Of a stretch of DNA of 20,876 bases, positions 1 to 7,472 are shown piece after piece (position 1 is the stretch's first letter; every line of letters begins with the position of its first letter). The DNA comes from a virus, in the IMG/VR virus record IMGVR_UViG_3300006875_000218, positions 1-20,876 of that record, one strand, 5' to 3'. Both the position numbers and the translations under genes were made by a program. The notes below the pieces were generated by a model. The model saw nothing but the letters and a program-made list of their open reading frames with translations, ran no database searches and was not told the DNA's origin.

Positions 1-773
1 GCATTTGTTGCATCTGTAATTGTTAGTACACCACCAGCAAATACAGCGCCTGCAATACCTACACCACCTGCAACTGTTAATGCGCCCGTTGCTGTACTTG
101 TACTAGCAGTTGTTTGTAGTAGGTTTAGTTTTGTTCTGTCAAGCTGTGCGACTTCTACTGCAGCATTGCCAGCAGCATTTTCTGCGTAGAAGTGTAGTAT
201 ACCATCACTACCACCAGGGGTTGCTTCGGCTATAATATAGGTGTAGCCATCAACACTTTTAACGCCACCAAGACTACCCCAGTTAGTGCCACTATATCCC
301 TCAAACTGGCTAGTGTCGCTGTTATAGCGAATAGTACCTTGTACAGTTGGTCCACGTTGTGCGGTTGTACCAACAGGTATTTTTACACCGTTTGTACCAC
401 TAACACTTACATAACCTGTGCCATTAGGTGTTAAGGTAATATTACCATTAGTATCCGTGCTGCTAATAACATTGCCATTGATAGTAATGTTATCAACATT
501 CCACTCATCAACCTTTTTGTTAGCGTCTACAAGTACAGCGCTACTAGCTGTAACTGTACCGTGTACATGATCTAACAAGTCAGTAAAGTATTTACCACCA
601 ACTACGTAATGATTGGCTGCGTTACCACTAGTTTCGCTACCAAAACCAATGTATAATCTATCGCCACCATTTGCTTGTGTTCCAGCTAACGCTGAATAAG
701 CTAATTCACCAGCACCAAGTGTGGTTGGATCTCCAGCAGTACTAGAACGCTTGATACGAATAATTGAAGCCAT
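1..773 (-). CDS. Fiber-like phage structural protein (C-terminus beyond left edge)
   Basis: The frame is open from an ATG at 773 to the left edge, giving 257 codons without a stop. GGAG lies about seven bases before the start. The N-terminus reads MASIIRIKRSSTAGDPTTLG, the opening I associate with fiber or appendage proteins of aquatic tailed phages. Further in are low-complexity beta-rich repeats rich in Gly, Thr, Val and Asn (for example GNVISSTDTNGNITLTPNG) and, near the edge, a GALTVAGGVGIAGAVFAGG stretch typical of repeated beta-structured fiber shafts. No catalytic motif is visible. It is the last visible gene of the left operon, 13 bases after the stop of the 79-residue gene. The likely role is a virion appendage or tail fiber; the part that would settle its receptor or enzyme function is missing. 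Confidence 0.8.
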   Translation of the reverse strand, partial: MASIIRIKRSSTAGDPTTLGAGELAYSALAGTQANGGDRLYIGFGSETSGNAANHYVVGGKYFTDLLDHVHGTVTASSAVLVDANKKVDEWNVDNITINGNVISSTDTNGNITLTPNGTGYVSVSGTNGVKIPVGTTAQRGPTVQGTIRYNSDTSQFEGYSGTNWGSLGGVKSVDGYTYIIAEATPGGSDGILHFYAENAAGNAAVEVAQLDRTKLNLLQTTASTSTATGALTVAGGVGIAGAVFAGGVLTITDATN

Positions 774-786
774 TTAATATCTCCGA

Positions 787-1026
787 TTAATAGAAGCCAC
801 CTTCCATATTTTGGGCATCAAGCGTTGTAGTTGCTACCCATTTTTGTACTAAAGTTTTATAAACTAACAAACCACCATCTGTTAAATTTGTAGTGTCTAC
901 GTTTGTTAGACCTTGTATTGTAGTAGCCCCTGCTGGGCCCATTAAACCAGCAACCACAACCTGAGGTTCTTTACGCTGAATTACTACTTGATTATTTTTC
1001 TCGGTGACAATTACCTCAGTTGTCAT
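787..1026 (-). CDS. Small phage structural protein of unknown role, 79 aa
   Basis: This is a short complete gene ending in TAA, with an excellent Shine-Dalgarno (AGGAGG) seven bases before its ATG. That ATG overlaps the stop of the preceding gene as ATGA, which suggests coupled translation. The protein begins MTTEVIVTEKNNQVVIQ, then has a hydrophobic patch QVVVAGLMGPAGATT and a second half reading LTNVDTTNLTDGGLLVYKTL. That second half, followed by a KWVATTTLD-type segment, is a pattern I recognise from small proteins next to phage fiber genes, where it resembles one unit of a fiber repeat. The GPAGAT triplets echo the collagen-like segments of the large fiber. There is no signal peptide or clear membrane span. 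It may be a fiber-attachment or tip accessory protein; this is inference from context. Confidence 0.75.
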   Translation of the reverse strand: MTTEVIVTEKNNQVVIQRKEPQVVVAGLMGPAGATTIQGLTNVDTTNLTDGGLLVYKTLVQKWVATTTLDAQNMEGGFY

Positions 1027-1619
1027 CGTGTAACCTCCTGTATTAAGGTTAGGTTGCCCTGTATAAATGTTGTTACATCACCGTTACTATCTGTTAACTC
1101 TAAACTATAAACTGCTGTTGGAAATGAAAATAGCGCTGTTTGCAGACTAGTCATTGTTACCGTAATTGTATAGTATGTTGGATCTATTGATATGCCACCA
1201 TTAAGATTAGTAAGCTCTAATATAGTACTACTATCAATAGTTTCACGTAACTGCATTTTAGCTGATAAACCTGTTAGTGATACTGGTGTATTCCATTCTA
1301 CAACACCACCACTAGTATAAGCAGTATAGGTGCTACTGTTCACTTGATTAAGAGTAATAGTATCAGTAGTAACAGCAGTAGCTATGTAATAACTATCTTC
1401 AGCGGTCATGTTAATTTCTTTCATACCGCCCACACCGTTTACTCGTACACGCCAACCTACTGGAACAGTATGGCCCGGTGCTGTAATTACACAAGGTGCT
1501 GCTTTTGTAATTGCAGTAATATTTGCATATTTTTTTGTTTGTGATTCCCAACGAAACACTTCTCTAAAAGTACTGCCTTGATAAATTTTGTAATTAATTT
1601 TTGCAGGTGTCATTGTCAT
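1023..1619 (-). CDS. Phage tail-tip/appendage protein with FCCH-like inserted domain
   Basis: The 198-residue protein starts MTMTPAKINYKIYQGSTF. ATG 1619 and a second ATG at 1613 (codon 3) are both possible; the first follows an AGGT-rich leader one base after the stop of the upstream gene. Residues 8-28 and about 113-198 match in style a small beta-rich phage protein family (QGSTF... SLTGLSAKMQLRE... SLELTDSNGDV). Between them, residues about 34-108 look like an inserted module. It runs from ITKAAPCVITAPGH through VNGVGGMKEIN and TTDTITLNQVN to YTSGGVVEW, the signature of the FCCH-like module often annotated in phage tail proteins after the ubiquitin-activating E1 FCCH domain. The resemblance is to the fold module only; no ubiquitin chemistry is implied. 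Context suggests a structural role in the tail tip or fiber assembly. Confidence 0.75.
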   Translation of the reverse strand: MTMTPAKINYKIYQGSTFREVFRWESQTKKYANITAITKAAPCVITAPGHTVPVGWRVRVNGVGGMKEINMTAEDSYYIATAVTTDTITLNQVNSSTYTAYTSGGVVEWNTPVSLTGLSAKMQLRETIDSSTILELTNLNGGISIDPTYYTITVTMTSLQTALFSFPTAVYSLELTDSNGDVTTFIQGNLTLIQEVTR

Positions 1620-1620
1620 G

Positions 1621-1965
1621 TTACACCTTTACCTTTCTAAGAGCTGCTAGTTTCTTAAAACTATTTAACTCTATAGTAAGTGCAGCAATTTCTTCCTGCA
1701 ACTTATTATTTTCAATATTAAGTTTAGTTAGTTGACTATTTAACTCAACTATGTCTAGCTGTAACTTGCTTAATTCTTCAGTAAGTTTGCTGTTTTGTTG
1801 ACCCATACGTTCCAGTTCTTCATGCATCATTTTGATTACACTGGTTTCTGCATCAGTACTTCGCCAATCTTTTACTAATTTTTGCACACCTACTGATAGA
1901 GCAATTATTGCCATAGCCCCTACAGAAATAGTCTGTATCAAGCTATGATTTTCTACCATTTCCAT
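1621..1965 (-). CDS. Membrane-anchored coiled-coil protein, spanin- or holin-like in layout, unassigned
   Basis: The protein is 114 residues, with GGAG seven bases before the ATG. Residues about 9-27 (LIQTISVGAMAIIALSVGV) form one hydrophobic span followed by positively charged KLVKDWR. Residues about 43-107 are a long coiled coil with hydrophobic positions at L61, L65, L68, I72, L75, L79, L82, L89, I93, L96 and L100. An N-terminal anchor followed by a coiled coil is the layout of inner-membrane spanins (Rz type) that help disrupt the outer membrane at lysis. The basic residues after the span would favour the coiled coil staying inside, however, and no outer-membrane partner or endolysin is visible. 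It sits inside the tail-appendage operon, 9 bases from the gene before it and one base from the gene after. A virion-associated or assembly role is equally open. Confidence 0.7.
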   Translation of the reverse strand: MEMVENHSLIQTISVGAMAIIALSVGVQKLVKDWRSTDAETSVIKMMHEELERMGQQNSKLTEELSKLQLDIVELNSQLTKLNIENNKLQEEIAALTIELNSFKKLAALRKVKV

Positions 1966-1974
1966 AGTTTCTCC

Positions 1975-2823
1975 TTACCAACCAGTAATCGAGAAACTAG
2001 TACTATAGTAGTTATGTACTAAATAACTAATACTGGAAGTTTCTCTTTTTCCATATATAATATAATCTTGTTCATTTCTGGTGTTTCCTTCTGGGAATAC
2101 ACTTACTGCTATATTTTTATAACTACCTACGTTTTTTAATATTTTTATTAATTCTTCTCGATCAGTTTTTGTAAGTATACCAAGATTAAAATTAAGTTGA
2201 TCGTATATAGTTCCACGATCACTTATTAGGTCACCACCGTCGCTACGACTAGTTTGTGTAGTATCCCCAACTGTTAGTTCTAGTCCATCCTTATCTACAC
2301 CAACTTGTGGTTCCCAATATTTTCCGCAAACTATTCTACTACAATCTATATAGCTAGGGTATGCTGGATTAGCTGTTGGATTAGTGCCACGATTTAAGGT
2401 TATTTCTAAACTTCTAACTGTTGTAGGTGTACTTGTAAACCATATTGCAGTTTTACTTAATCCGCCATAAGGAAAACTATTTACGTTTTTAACACCAGAA
2501 TAACCGTCTAAAGTAGTATTTGTGCACGCGCTAACTGCTGTTCCAGCATTGTGAGTATATACAGCGCTTCCACCACTATTTTTAGCTACTACACTAATAG
2601 TACTTGCACTACTTAAATTAGTAGCTGGTAATATAATTCCGTTTATAGTCTCGTCACTGGCCCAAGTTAGTGTGTAGGTAACACTAGTAGTACTAGTCCG
2701 ATGAGCTAAACTTTTTGTATTACTTTTTAAACCTAATGGGTCGTATCCACTAGCAGATGATGAAGCAGTAATATTAGTAGTACGTTCAGCCGCATCATCG
2801 TGTATAATTCTAACATTTGCCAT
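1975..2823 (-). CDS. Phage tail protein, Dit-like or galactose-binding-like
   Basis: This 282-residue protein is the first gene after the strong promoter at 2888-2916, with GAGGA seven bases before its ATG. It starts MANVRIIHDDAAERTTNITA and has a beta-rich first half in which TYTLTWASDETINGIILPAT resembles the core of discoidin/F5-8C-like carbohydrate-binding folds. CSRIVCGKYWEP follows around residue 160. The second half (GVDKDGLELTVGD, then LISDRGTIYDQLNFNLGILT and a C-terminal IIYGKRETSSISYLVHN) is typical of a tail protein family I know from siphoviruses of Gram-negative hosts, usually placed next to tail-tip genes. A likely role is a distal-tail or receptor-contact component. No enzyme motif is visible. 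Assignment rests on overall sequence feel and position, so the exact role is uncertain. Confidence 0.8.
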   Translation of the reverse strand: MANVRIIHDDAAERTTNITASSSASGYDPLGLKSNTKSLAHRTSTTSVTYTLTWASDETINGIILPATNLSSASTISVVAKNSGGSAVYTHNAGTAVSACTNTTLDGYSGVKNVNSFPYGGLSKTAIWFTSTPTTVRSLEITLNRGTNPTANPAYPSYIDCSRIVCGKYWEPQVGVDKDGLELTVGDTTQTSRSDGGDLISDRGTIYDQLNFNLGILTKTDREELIKILKNVGSYKNIAVSVFPEGNTRNEQDYIIYGKRETSSISYLVHNYYSTSFSITGW

Positions 2824-2841
2824 ATTATTCCTCGGCTGATG

Positions 2842-2874
2842 AATTTAACCAAGTATTTTTACTTTGGTTAAATT
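2842..2874 (-). other. 5' leader hairpin before the 282-aa tail gene
   Basis: On the minus strand AATTTAACCAAAGTA pairs with TACTTGGTTAAATT around an AAAA loop, with one bulged A, giving about 14 base pairs. It begins a few bases after the predicted transcription start and ends about 10 bases before the GAGGA ribosome site. It is not followed by a T-run on the minus strand, so it is not a terminator for this unit. A stem at the extreme 5' end could protect the mRNA from decay or shape ribosome access; that role is inference. Confidence 0.55.
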
Positions 2875-2887
2875 TTTATTCTTGTAT

Positions 2888-2916
2888 ATTATAACATAAG
2901 AGCAAAAGGTTGTCAA
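2888..2916 (-). promoter_or_regulatory. Perfect-consensus sigma70 promoter with extended -10
   Basis: On the minus strand TTGACA (2911-2916) is followed by exactly 17 bases and TATAAT (2888-2893), with TGT directly before the -10 as an extended -10 element. The predicted start is near 2881. It lies directly after the terminator at 2921-2956 and ahead of the five-gene left operon, so it would restart transcription by the unmodified host RNA polymerase. Confidence 0.9.
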
Positions 2917-2920
2917 CTAG

Positions 2921-2956
2921 AAAAAATACCCTGCCCAAGCTTTGTTGAGCAGGGTA
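2921..2956 (-). terminator. Rho-independent terminator after the fiber gene
   Basis: On the minus strand TACCCTGCTCAA pairs with TTGGGCAGGGTA (12 pairs, one G-T wobble) around the loop CAAAGC, followed at once by TTTTTT (2921-2926). It closes the tape measure-fiber unit and is immediately followed by the next promoter. Confidence 0.92.
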
Positions 2957-2970
2957 CGGAATAGTACTTG

Positions 2971-3036
2971 TTAAGTTTTTTGTCGACTCGATGTGTAGTT
3001 TCCAAACTGGTTTAGTGAAACTGGTCGCCCAGTCAT
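2971..3036 (-). CDS. Candidate 21-codon small ORF between fiber and terminator
   Basis: On the minus strand ATG at 3036 opens a frame of 21 codons ending in TAA: MTGRPVSLNQFGNYTSSRQK then T. It almost fills the gap between the fiber stop and the terminator, ending 14 bases before the terminator stem. The composition looks protein-like rather than random, but no clear Shine-Dalgarno is visible (the leader is AACAAAATTACT). A five-pair hairpin with a GCGA loop (3020-3033) covers codons 2-6, and AAACTGG occurs twice within it. It could instead be a structured 3' untranslated RNA. The product is not recognised. Confidence 0.3.
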   Translation of the reverse strand: MTGRPVSLNQFGNYTSSRQKT

Positions 3037-3059
3037 AGTAATTTTGTTATGTAAAATTT

Positions 3060-6000
3060 TTAATTATTTAATCTTGCTTCCAATGCTGCGACTTTTTGTT
3101 GTAATTGTTCTACAGCTAGCACAAGATCATACACTGCTTTATTATGTAACGCTGTTAATTTACCTGTATCGTAAGTTTGTATTTTAAAGTCATATTCTGT
3201 AAGTTTAGGGTCATTAGGTAAGATAGGTGCTTCAATCATACCACCAGGTATAGCAGCACCTACTTGTTGTGCTGTATATCCCCAGGTAGGTTCGTCATAT
3301 GGATCACTTTTCCAGTCATAAAGTATAGGAGGTCCTAGTGTTTTAATAGCACTAAAACTATCACTAATAGGTATTACACCTAATACATTTTTGAGTCTAG
3401 CATCGGAACTGTAAGCTGTCCAGCTACTGGCGCCTTGATTCCAATAAACTCCTCGCCAATCCGTATATGCACGACCATTTGTAGTAGCATGATAAAATAC
3501 AATATTAGTGCCGTCACTACCAGCAATACTATTTTTAGCACTTTGTGGATAAGTAAAATAACTGCTAGTAGTACTTGACTGTAACTGTACTGTGTTAGTT
3601 CCACTGCCTGTAGCACCTTGAGCACCTTGAGCACCTGCTGGACCTTGAGCACCTGCTGGACCTTGAGCACCTGTAGCACCTTGAGCACCTTGAGCACCTG
3701 CAGGACCTTGAGGACCTTGAGCACCTGTAGCACCTGTAGCACCTGCAGGACCTGTAGCACCCGTAGCACCTGTAGCACCTGCTGGACCTTGAGGGCCTTG
3801 AGCACCTGCAGGACCTTGAGCACCTTGAGCACCTGCTGGACCAGAAGCTGCTCCCCATGTGCCATCTGCTCTTAAAAAGGTAGTTGTATTACCAGGCGGA
3901 GGACTAATATTATATCCACCCCAACCAAAGTTTCTAAAAGTATAATCACCACCACTAGTAGTTCCTAGATCAGTTACAGCTGTACCACGTAATTGTAATG
4001 GTCTAATAGCATTACTAGTTACTACAAAGCCACCATTAGTTATTTCTCTGCCAACTATGGCCGCCATAGCACTATTATCATAATCTAGGATTTTTTTACT
4101 GACGCCGCCACTAATACCATAATAGCCGCCGCTTGCAGCAGGATTTACAAGTTGTGGACTATCCGTCCAGGTACCATTACCAATTAATACTTGTGTAGCA
4201 GTGCCACCACTAGGTAAACCGGAAACACTACTCCAAGTACCATCAGCACGTAAATATGTTGTAGTATTATTAGGTGGTGCACTAATATTTACACTACCCC
4301 ATCTAAACGTGCCAGTAACTAGGTGGATAGCATAGCCATTATTAGGATCTGCTAATCTAACTTCAGCAACATTACCGTTGCTTCCTGTATAAGCTGCTTC
4401 AAATAATCCGCCTACGCACCAGCCAGCTGCTGACCAATAGCCTAGTACTCCAGTACCTGCATGTACTACGGTAGGTGTTTCTGTAGTATAATTTATTTGA
4501 CTGCCATAAACTGCTAAGGATTCAGCTGCGGCTGTACCACTTTTATAATAGCTGCATAGTTCGGTTACAGAACTAAAATCACTTTGCTGTGCTCTTATAG
4601 CAGTGCCAAATGTTGCTCCAGTTGGTACAGTTGAGCTATCGTAGTTAGTAAGAAAAACTGTTTGACCTACGCCATAAGTAAAAATACCATCAGTAATTGG
4701 TCTAGCATTTACAACTATAGTTGGTTCTGTATTATTTCCGGTTCCGCCTATAGATACTAATTCGCTATTGCTGCTACTAAGAGCTTTTAATCTATTACTA
4801 TTAGATAAATTTATTTCAATGCGCTGAGCACCGCTTACGCCTGTTACTAATTGACCGCGTAAATATGCATTAGTAGCGTACAAACTTCCTTCAGTTCTGT
4901 TTAAATAGTATCCTGTAGTACTAGTAAATGTTCCACCCGTAGGAGTACCACCAGTCCAGTTATCACTGCGTATATCTTGAAACACACTAGCAGCAATTGG
5001 TACGCTCCATACCGTAGTATTAGCGGGTATACTATCAACAGCTGTAGCATTGGGGTTATATCTACCAAATGTATACCAAACTACTTCGCCAACTGTAGCA
5101 CTTGGAGCAGTTAGAGTGTAGTCTGTAGGAGCAGTTGCTCCAGTAGTATTACTAGGTGCTGTAGTTAATGCTGAGTCTGATTGATTTCGTTTTCTATAAG
5201 CTGTTATACTACGTATACCTTCTGTACCATTAGTACCTGTACCTGCAGCACCTTGTGCACCTTGTGCACCTTGTGCACCTTGTGCGCCTGTAGCACCCTG
5301 CGCACCATTAATACCTCCAACAGCAGATACTACAGCTGTAGAAAATTCAGTAGCTGCTATTGTATCAGTACTTGTATTACTACTAGCTACAGCATACCTA
5401 ACCCATAAATATTCACCGTTAGTAATACTAGGAGCCGTAGTAGTCCAACTATTTAGTGTACCACCAGTTAATGCTGCTGTGCTAAACGTATAAGTAAATG
5501 TACCACTAAATGCTGCAGGAGCTGAACTGCTACTAGTATTTTTATTGTAGAGTGCTATAGTTGCAGTATTTATACCTGCAGCACCTTGAGCACCATTAGT
5601 ACCTCCAACAGCAGATACTACAGCTGTAGAAAATTCAGTATCTGCTATTGTATCAGTAGTTGTATTACTACTAGCTACAGCATATCTAACCCATAGATAT
5701 TCGCCATTGGTAATACTAGGAGCTGTAGTAGTCCAACTATTTAATGTACCACCACTTAATGTTGCTGTGCTAAACGTATAAGTAAATGTTCCACTAAATG
5801 CTGCAGGAGCTGAACTGCTGCTGGTATTTTTATTGTAAAGTGCTACAGTAGCGGTGTTTACACCATTAGTACCGGCGGTTCCGGCCTTACTTTTACTTAG
5901 CGAATAAGTTTTGGTACTAGTAAGACTGCCTTTTGTAGCAGTAACAGTTGTAATAGCTGAATCAGTAACTAATGCTGTAGGTGTTAAAGTATAATTATTA

Positions 6001-7472
6001 TTACCTTTAGCTACTCCTCCAATTGGTCCCGCCACAGGTGTTGTACCACCAGTAACAGTATATGTAATTGAAGTTGAATTTGGTATTGTAGCTACTACTA
6101 CACTTGTAGGACTTCCACCATACAACTTACCAGTACTATTTTCTACGGCAGATATTGTATCACCAACAGTTAAACCTGTAGTAGTAGACATGCCAGTAAT
6201 AGTAGCTGTCCAAGGACCGGTACCAGTTATAGTACCAATAGTACCTGTTGTACTAATTAAAGTTGGAGTAGTTAACGTAGTAGTAATTTTTGTACCACTA
6301 GGAGTATTAGCTTCATCAACTTTGGTAATAGTCCAGTTCATAGTTTCATTAACTGTGCCCTTAAATATTGCTCCATATGTTAAGGCACCAGTAAAGCTAG
6401 CTACAGCTCCGGTACTATCAGCGGCTACTACATGACTTTCATTAGTCATTATTTGAGTAATCGCATCTCCGCCATTATCGCCCCTAACAACAGTTATAGT
6501 ATCACTTAAAGTATTTAAAGTTGCGGTAACTTTTATATACCTAGTTGTAGTAGCACCTAAACTATTAAAATTAGCTGCTGATATAGATCTAACATCTCCT
6601 GATCCTGTTAGAGTTCCTGTTAAAGATCCTAAAGAATTATTAGATGAGTCGTATGCAGTTGCTGTAAAAGTAGGGTTACCAGTAACATTTTGCTTTGTTA
6701 CTGTAAATGAAATACTTGCTGGAAAAGTAGCTGTAGTAGAAGTACTATTATCAAATATAAATGCAAAATCTGATGTATCTAATTTAAATAGTTGAGCACT
6801 AGCTCCTGTGGCTCCTGCTAAACTTTTTACTACTACAAAATCTTTAGTTTGTGTAGTATATCCAGTTTTAGTTGCTGTACATGTTAGTGTAACCGGTGTA
6901 TTAACACTAATTGCCGTAACATTAATAGTTCTTGTTGAGGCACCGCTGGCCGTAACAGTAGCTGGAACAGTCCAACTATATGTCCAATTATTACTATCAT
7001 CTGTATTTCCAATTAGTATAGTCATAGTACTAGTAGCGGCGGTAAAATCGCCTCCAGTACCGTCACTAGCAGTAGGTACATTAACACTGCTTTTACTTAG
7101 AGTAGAAACTATAGTTTCTTGTAAACTATTAAGAGTAATGCTTGTACTATAAGTTATACCCAAAAATACTAATGTAGCAGTAAAAGTTATAGCTGTGCCA
7201 ATTGTGACATTACTAGAATTAATAGTAATAGTTTTGTCGCCGGCTTCGCTATAAGTTACTGCTGGTGATACACTCCATGTTAAATTAGATAAATTATTAA
7301 GGATACCAGTTAGTACTGGTTTAATAGTTATTGAACTAGGCTGTATTCCGCCCGAAGTTTTTACAAAATTTGTAGCACTAGGTAGGAGTATTATTTTATT
7401 ACTACCTATTTCTTCTAACCTAGGTGTAGTTGCTTGTAAAGTAAGATCTCTATCATTAATAATTGTAGCCAT
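3060..7472 (-). CDS. Large tail fiber with collagen-like repeats and S74 self-cleaving chaperone
   Basis: This is a 1470-residue receptor-contact fiber. The start overlaps the preceding stop as TAATG, with AGGGG ten bases upstream. The N-terminal third is made of beta-rich Ig-like or fiber modules rich in Thr and Ser. Residues about 404-484 look like an inserted FCCH-like module, followed by [13 protein letters not shown]. Residues about 535-726 are two tandem 96-residue modules ([20 protein letters not shown] onward). Residues 723-743 form a short Gly-X-Y run. There are two LRADGTW motifs, and 26 Gly-X-Y triplets occupy residues about 1211-1288. The C-terminus, from SSDARLK at about 1355, matches the intramolecular chaperone of endosialidase-type fibers (peptidase S74); Ser1356-Asp1357 is the likely cut, releasing about 114 residues after trimerisation, and the last residues form a coiled coil. 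The receptor cannot be told from sequence. Confidence 0.9.
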   Translation of the reverse strand: MATIINDRDLTLQATTPRLEEIGSNKIILLPSATNFVKTSGGIQPSSITIKPVLTGILNNLSNLTWSVSPAVTYSEAGDKTITINSSNVTIGTAITFTATLVFLGITYSTSITLNSLQETIVSTLSKSSVNVPTASDGTGGDFTAATSTMTILIGNTDDSNNWTYSWTVPATVTASGASTRTINVTAISVNTPVTLTCTATKTGYTTQTKDFVVVKSLAGATGASAQLFKLDTSDFAFIFDNSTSTTATFPASISFTVTKQNVTGNPTFTATAYDSSNNSLGSLTGTLTGSGDVRSISAANFNSLGATTTRYIKVTATLNTLSDTITVVRGDNGGDAITQIMTNESHVVAADSTGAVASFTGALTYGAIFKGTVNETMNWTITKVDEANTPSGTKITTTLTTPTLISTTGTIGTITGTGPWTATITGMSTTTGLTVGDTISAVENSTGKLYGGSPTSVVVATIPNSTSITYTVTGGTTPVAGPIGGVAKGNNNYTLTPTALVTDSAITTVTATKGSLTSTKTYSLSKSKAGTAGTNGVNTATVALYNKNTSSSSAPAAFSGTFTYTFSTATLSGGTLNSWTTTAPSITNGEYLWVRYAVASSNTTTDTIADTEFSTAVVSAVGGTNGAQGAAGINTATIALYNKNTSSSSAPAAFSGTFTYTFSTAALTGGTLNSWTTTAPSITNGEYLWVRYAVASSNTSTDTIAATEFSTAVVSAVGGINGAQGATGAQGAQGAQGAQGAAGTGTNGTEGIRSITAYRKRNQSDSALTTAPSNTTGATAPTDYTLTAPSATVGEVVWYTFGRYNPNATAVDSIPANTTVWSVPIAASVFQDIRSDNWTGGTPTGGTFTSTTGYYLNRTEGSLYATNAYLRGQLVTGVSGAQRIEINLSNSNRLKALSSSNSELVSIGGTGNNTEPTIVVNARPITDGIFTYGVGQTVFLTNYDSSTVPTGATFGTAIRAQQSDFSSVTELCSYYKSGTAAAESLAVYGSQINYTTETPTVVHAGTGVLGYWSAAGWCVGGLFEAAYTGSNGNVAEVRLADPNNGYAIHLVTGTFRWGSVNISAPPNNTTTYLRADGTWSSVSGLPSGGTATQVLIGNGTWTDSPQLVNPAASGGYYGISGGVSKKILDYDNSAMAAIVGREITNGGFVVTSNAIRPLQLRGTAVTDLGTTSGGDYTFRNFGWGGYNISPPPGNTTTFLRADGTWGAASGPAGAQGAQGPAGAQGPQGPAGATGATGATGPAGATGATGAQGPQGPAGAQGAQGATGAQGPAGAQGPAGAQGAQGATGSGTNTVQLQSSTTSSYFTYPQSAKNSIAGSDGTNIVFYHATTNGRAYTDWRGVYWNQGASSWTAYSSDARLKNVLGVIPISDSFSAIKTLGPPILYDWKSDPYDEPTWGYTAQQVGAAIPGGMIEAPILPNDPKLTEYDFKIQTYDTGKLTALHNKAVYDLVLAVEQLQQKVAALEARLNN
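3609..3842 (-). repeat. Collagen-like Gly-X-Y repeat, 26 triplets, in the fiber gene
   Basis: Twenty-six consecutive nine-base units encode GPA, GAQ, GPQ and GAT triplets without interruption. Gly is almost always GGT and Gln CAA, so the DNA is itself repetitive. It would form a stiff triple-helical stalk just before the S74 trimerisation domain. Repeats of this kind are prone to length change by slippage or recombination. Confidence 0.92.
5244..5306 (-). repeat. Short collagen-like run, 7 triplets, in the fiber gene
   Basis: Seven nine-base units encode GAQ, GAT, four GAQ and GAA, flanked by looser Gly-X-Y sequence (GIN on one side, GTG on the other). It follows the second copy of the 96-residue module and probably forms a short triple-helical hinge in the fiber. 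Confidence 0.8.
5294..5869 (-). repeat. Tandem duplication of a 288-bp (96-residue) fiber module
   Basis: Two adjacent copies with a 288-base period are almost identical in protein and differ at scattered, mostly silent bases. For example, ACCTCCAACA begins at 5313 in one copy and 5601 in the other on the given strand. Each copy encodes NTATxALYNKN, a Ser/Ala stretch, [30 protein letters not shown] and a conserved [17 protein letters not shown]-like end. The module resembles repeated units seen in other phage fibers. Confidence 0.92.

Noticed and set aside
2842-2874. Hairpin read as a plus-strand terminator
   Set aside because: It is followed by T-rich sequence on the plus strand, but no plus-strand gene exists to be terminated.
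3609-3842. Short regular repeats resembling a CRISPR array
   Set aside because: The units are nine bases without spacers and encode Gly-X-Y triplets in the fiber frame.
3380-3865. Long open frames on both strands across the collagen-like region
   Set aside because: The nine-base repeat has no stop in several frames, so open frames arise automatically; their products are low-complexity and they lack ribosome sites.
3060-7472. Diversity-generating retroelement acting on the fiber
   Set aside because: No template repeat, adenine-biased variable region or reverse transcriptase is visible; the repeats are a plain tandem duplication.
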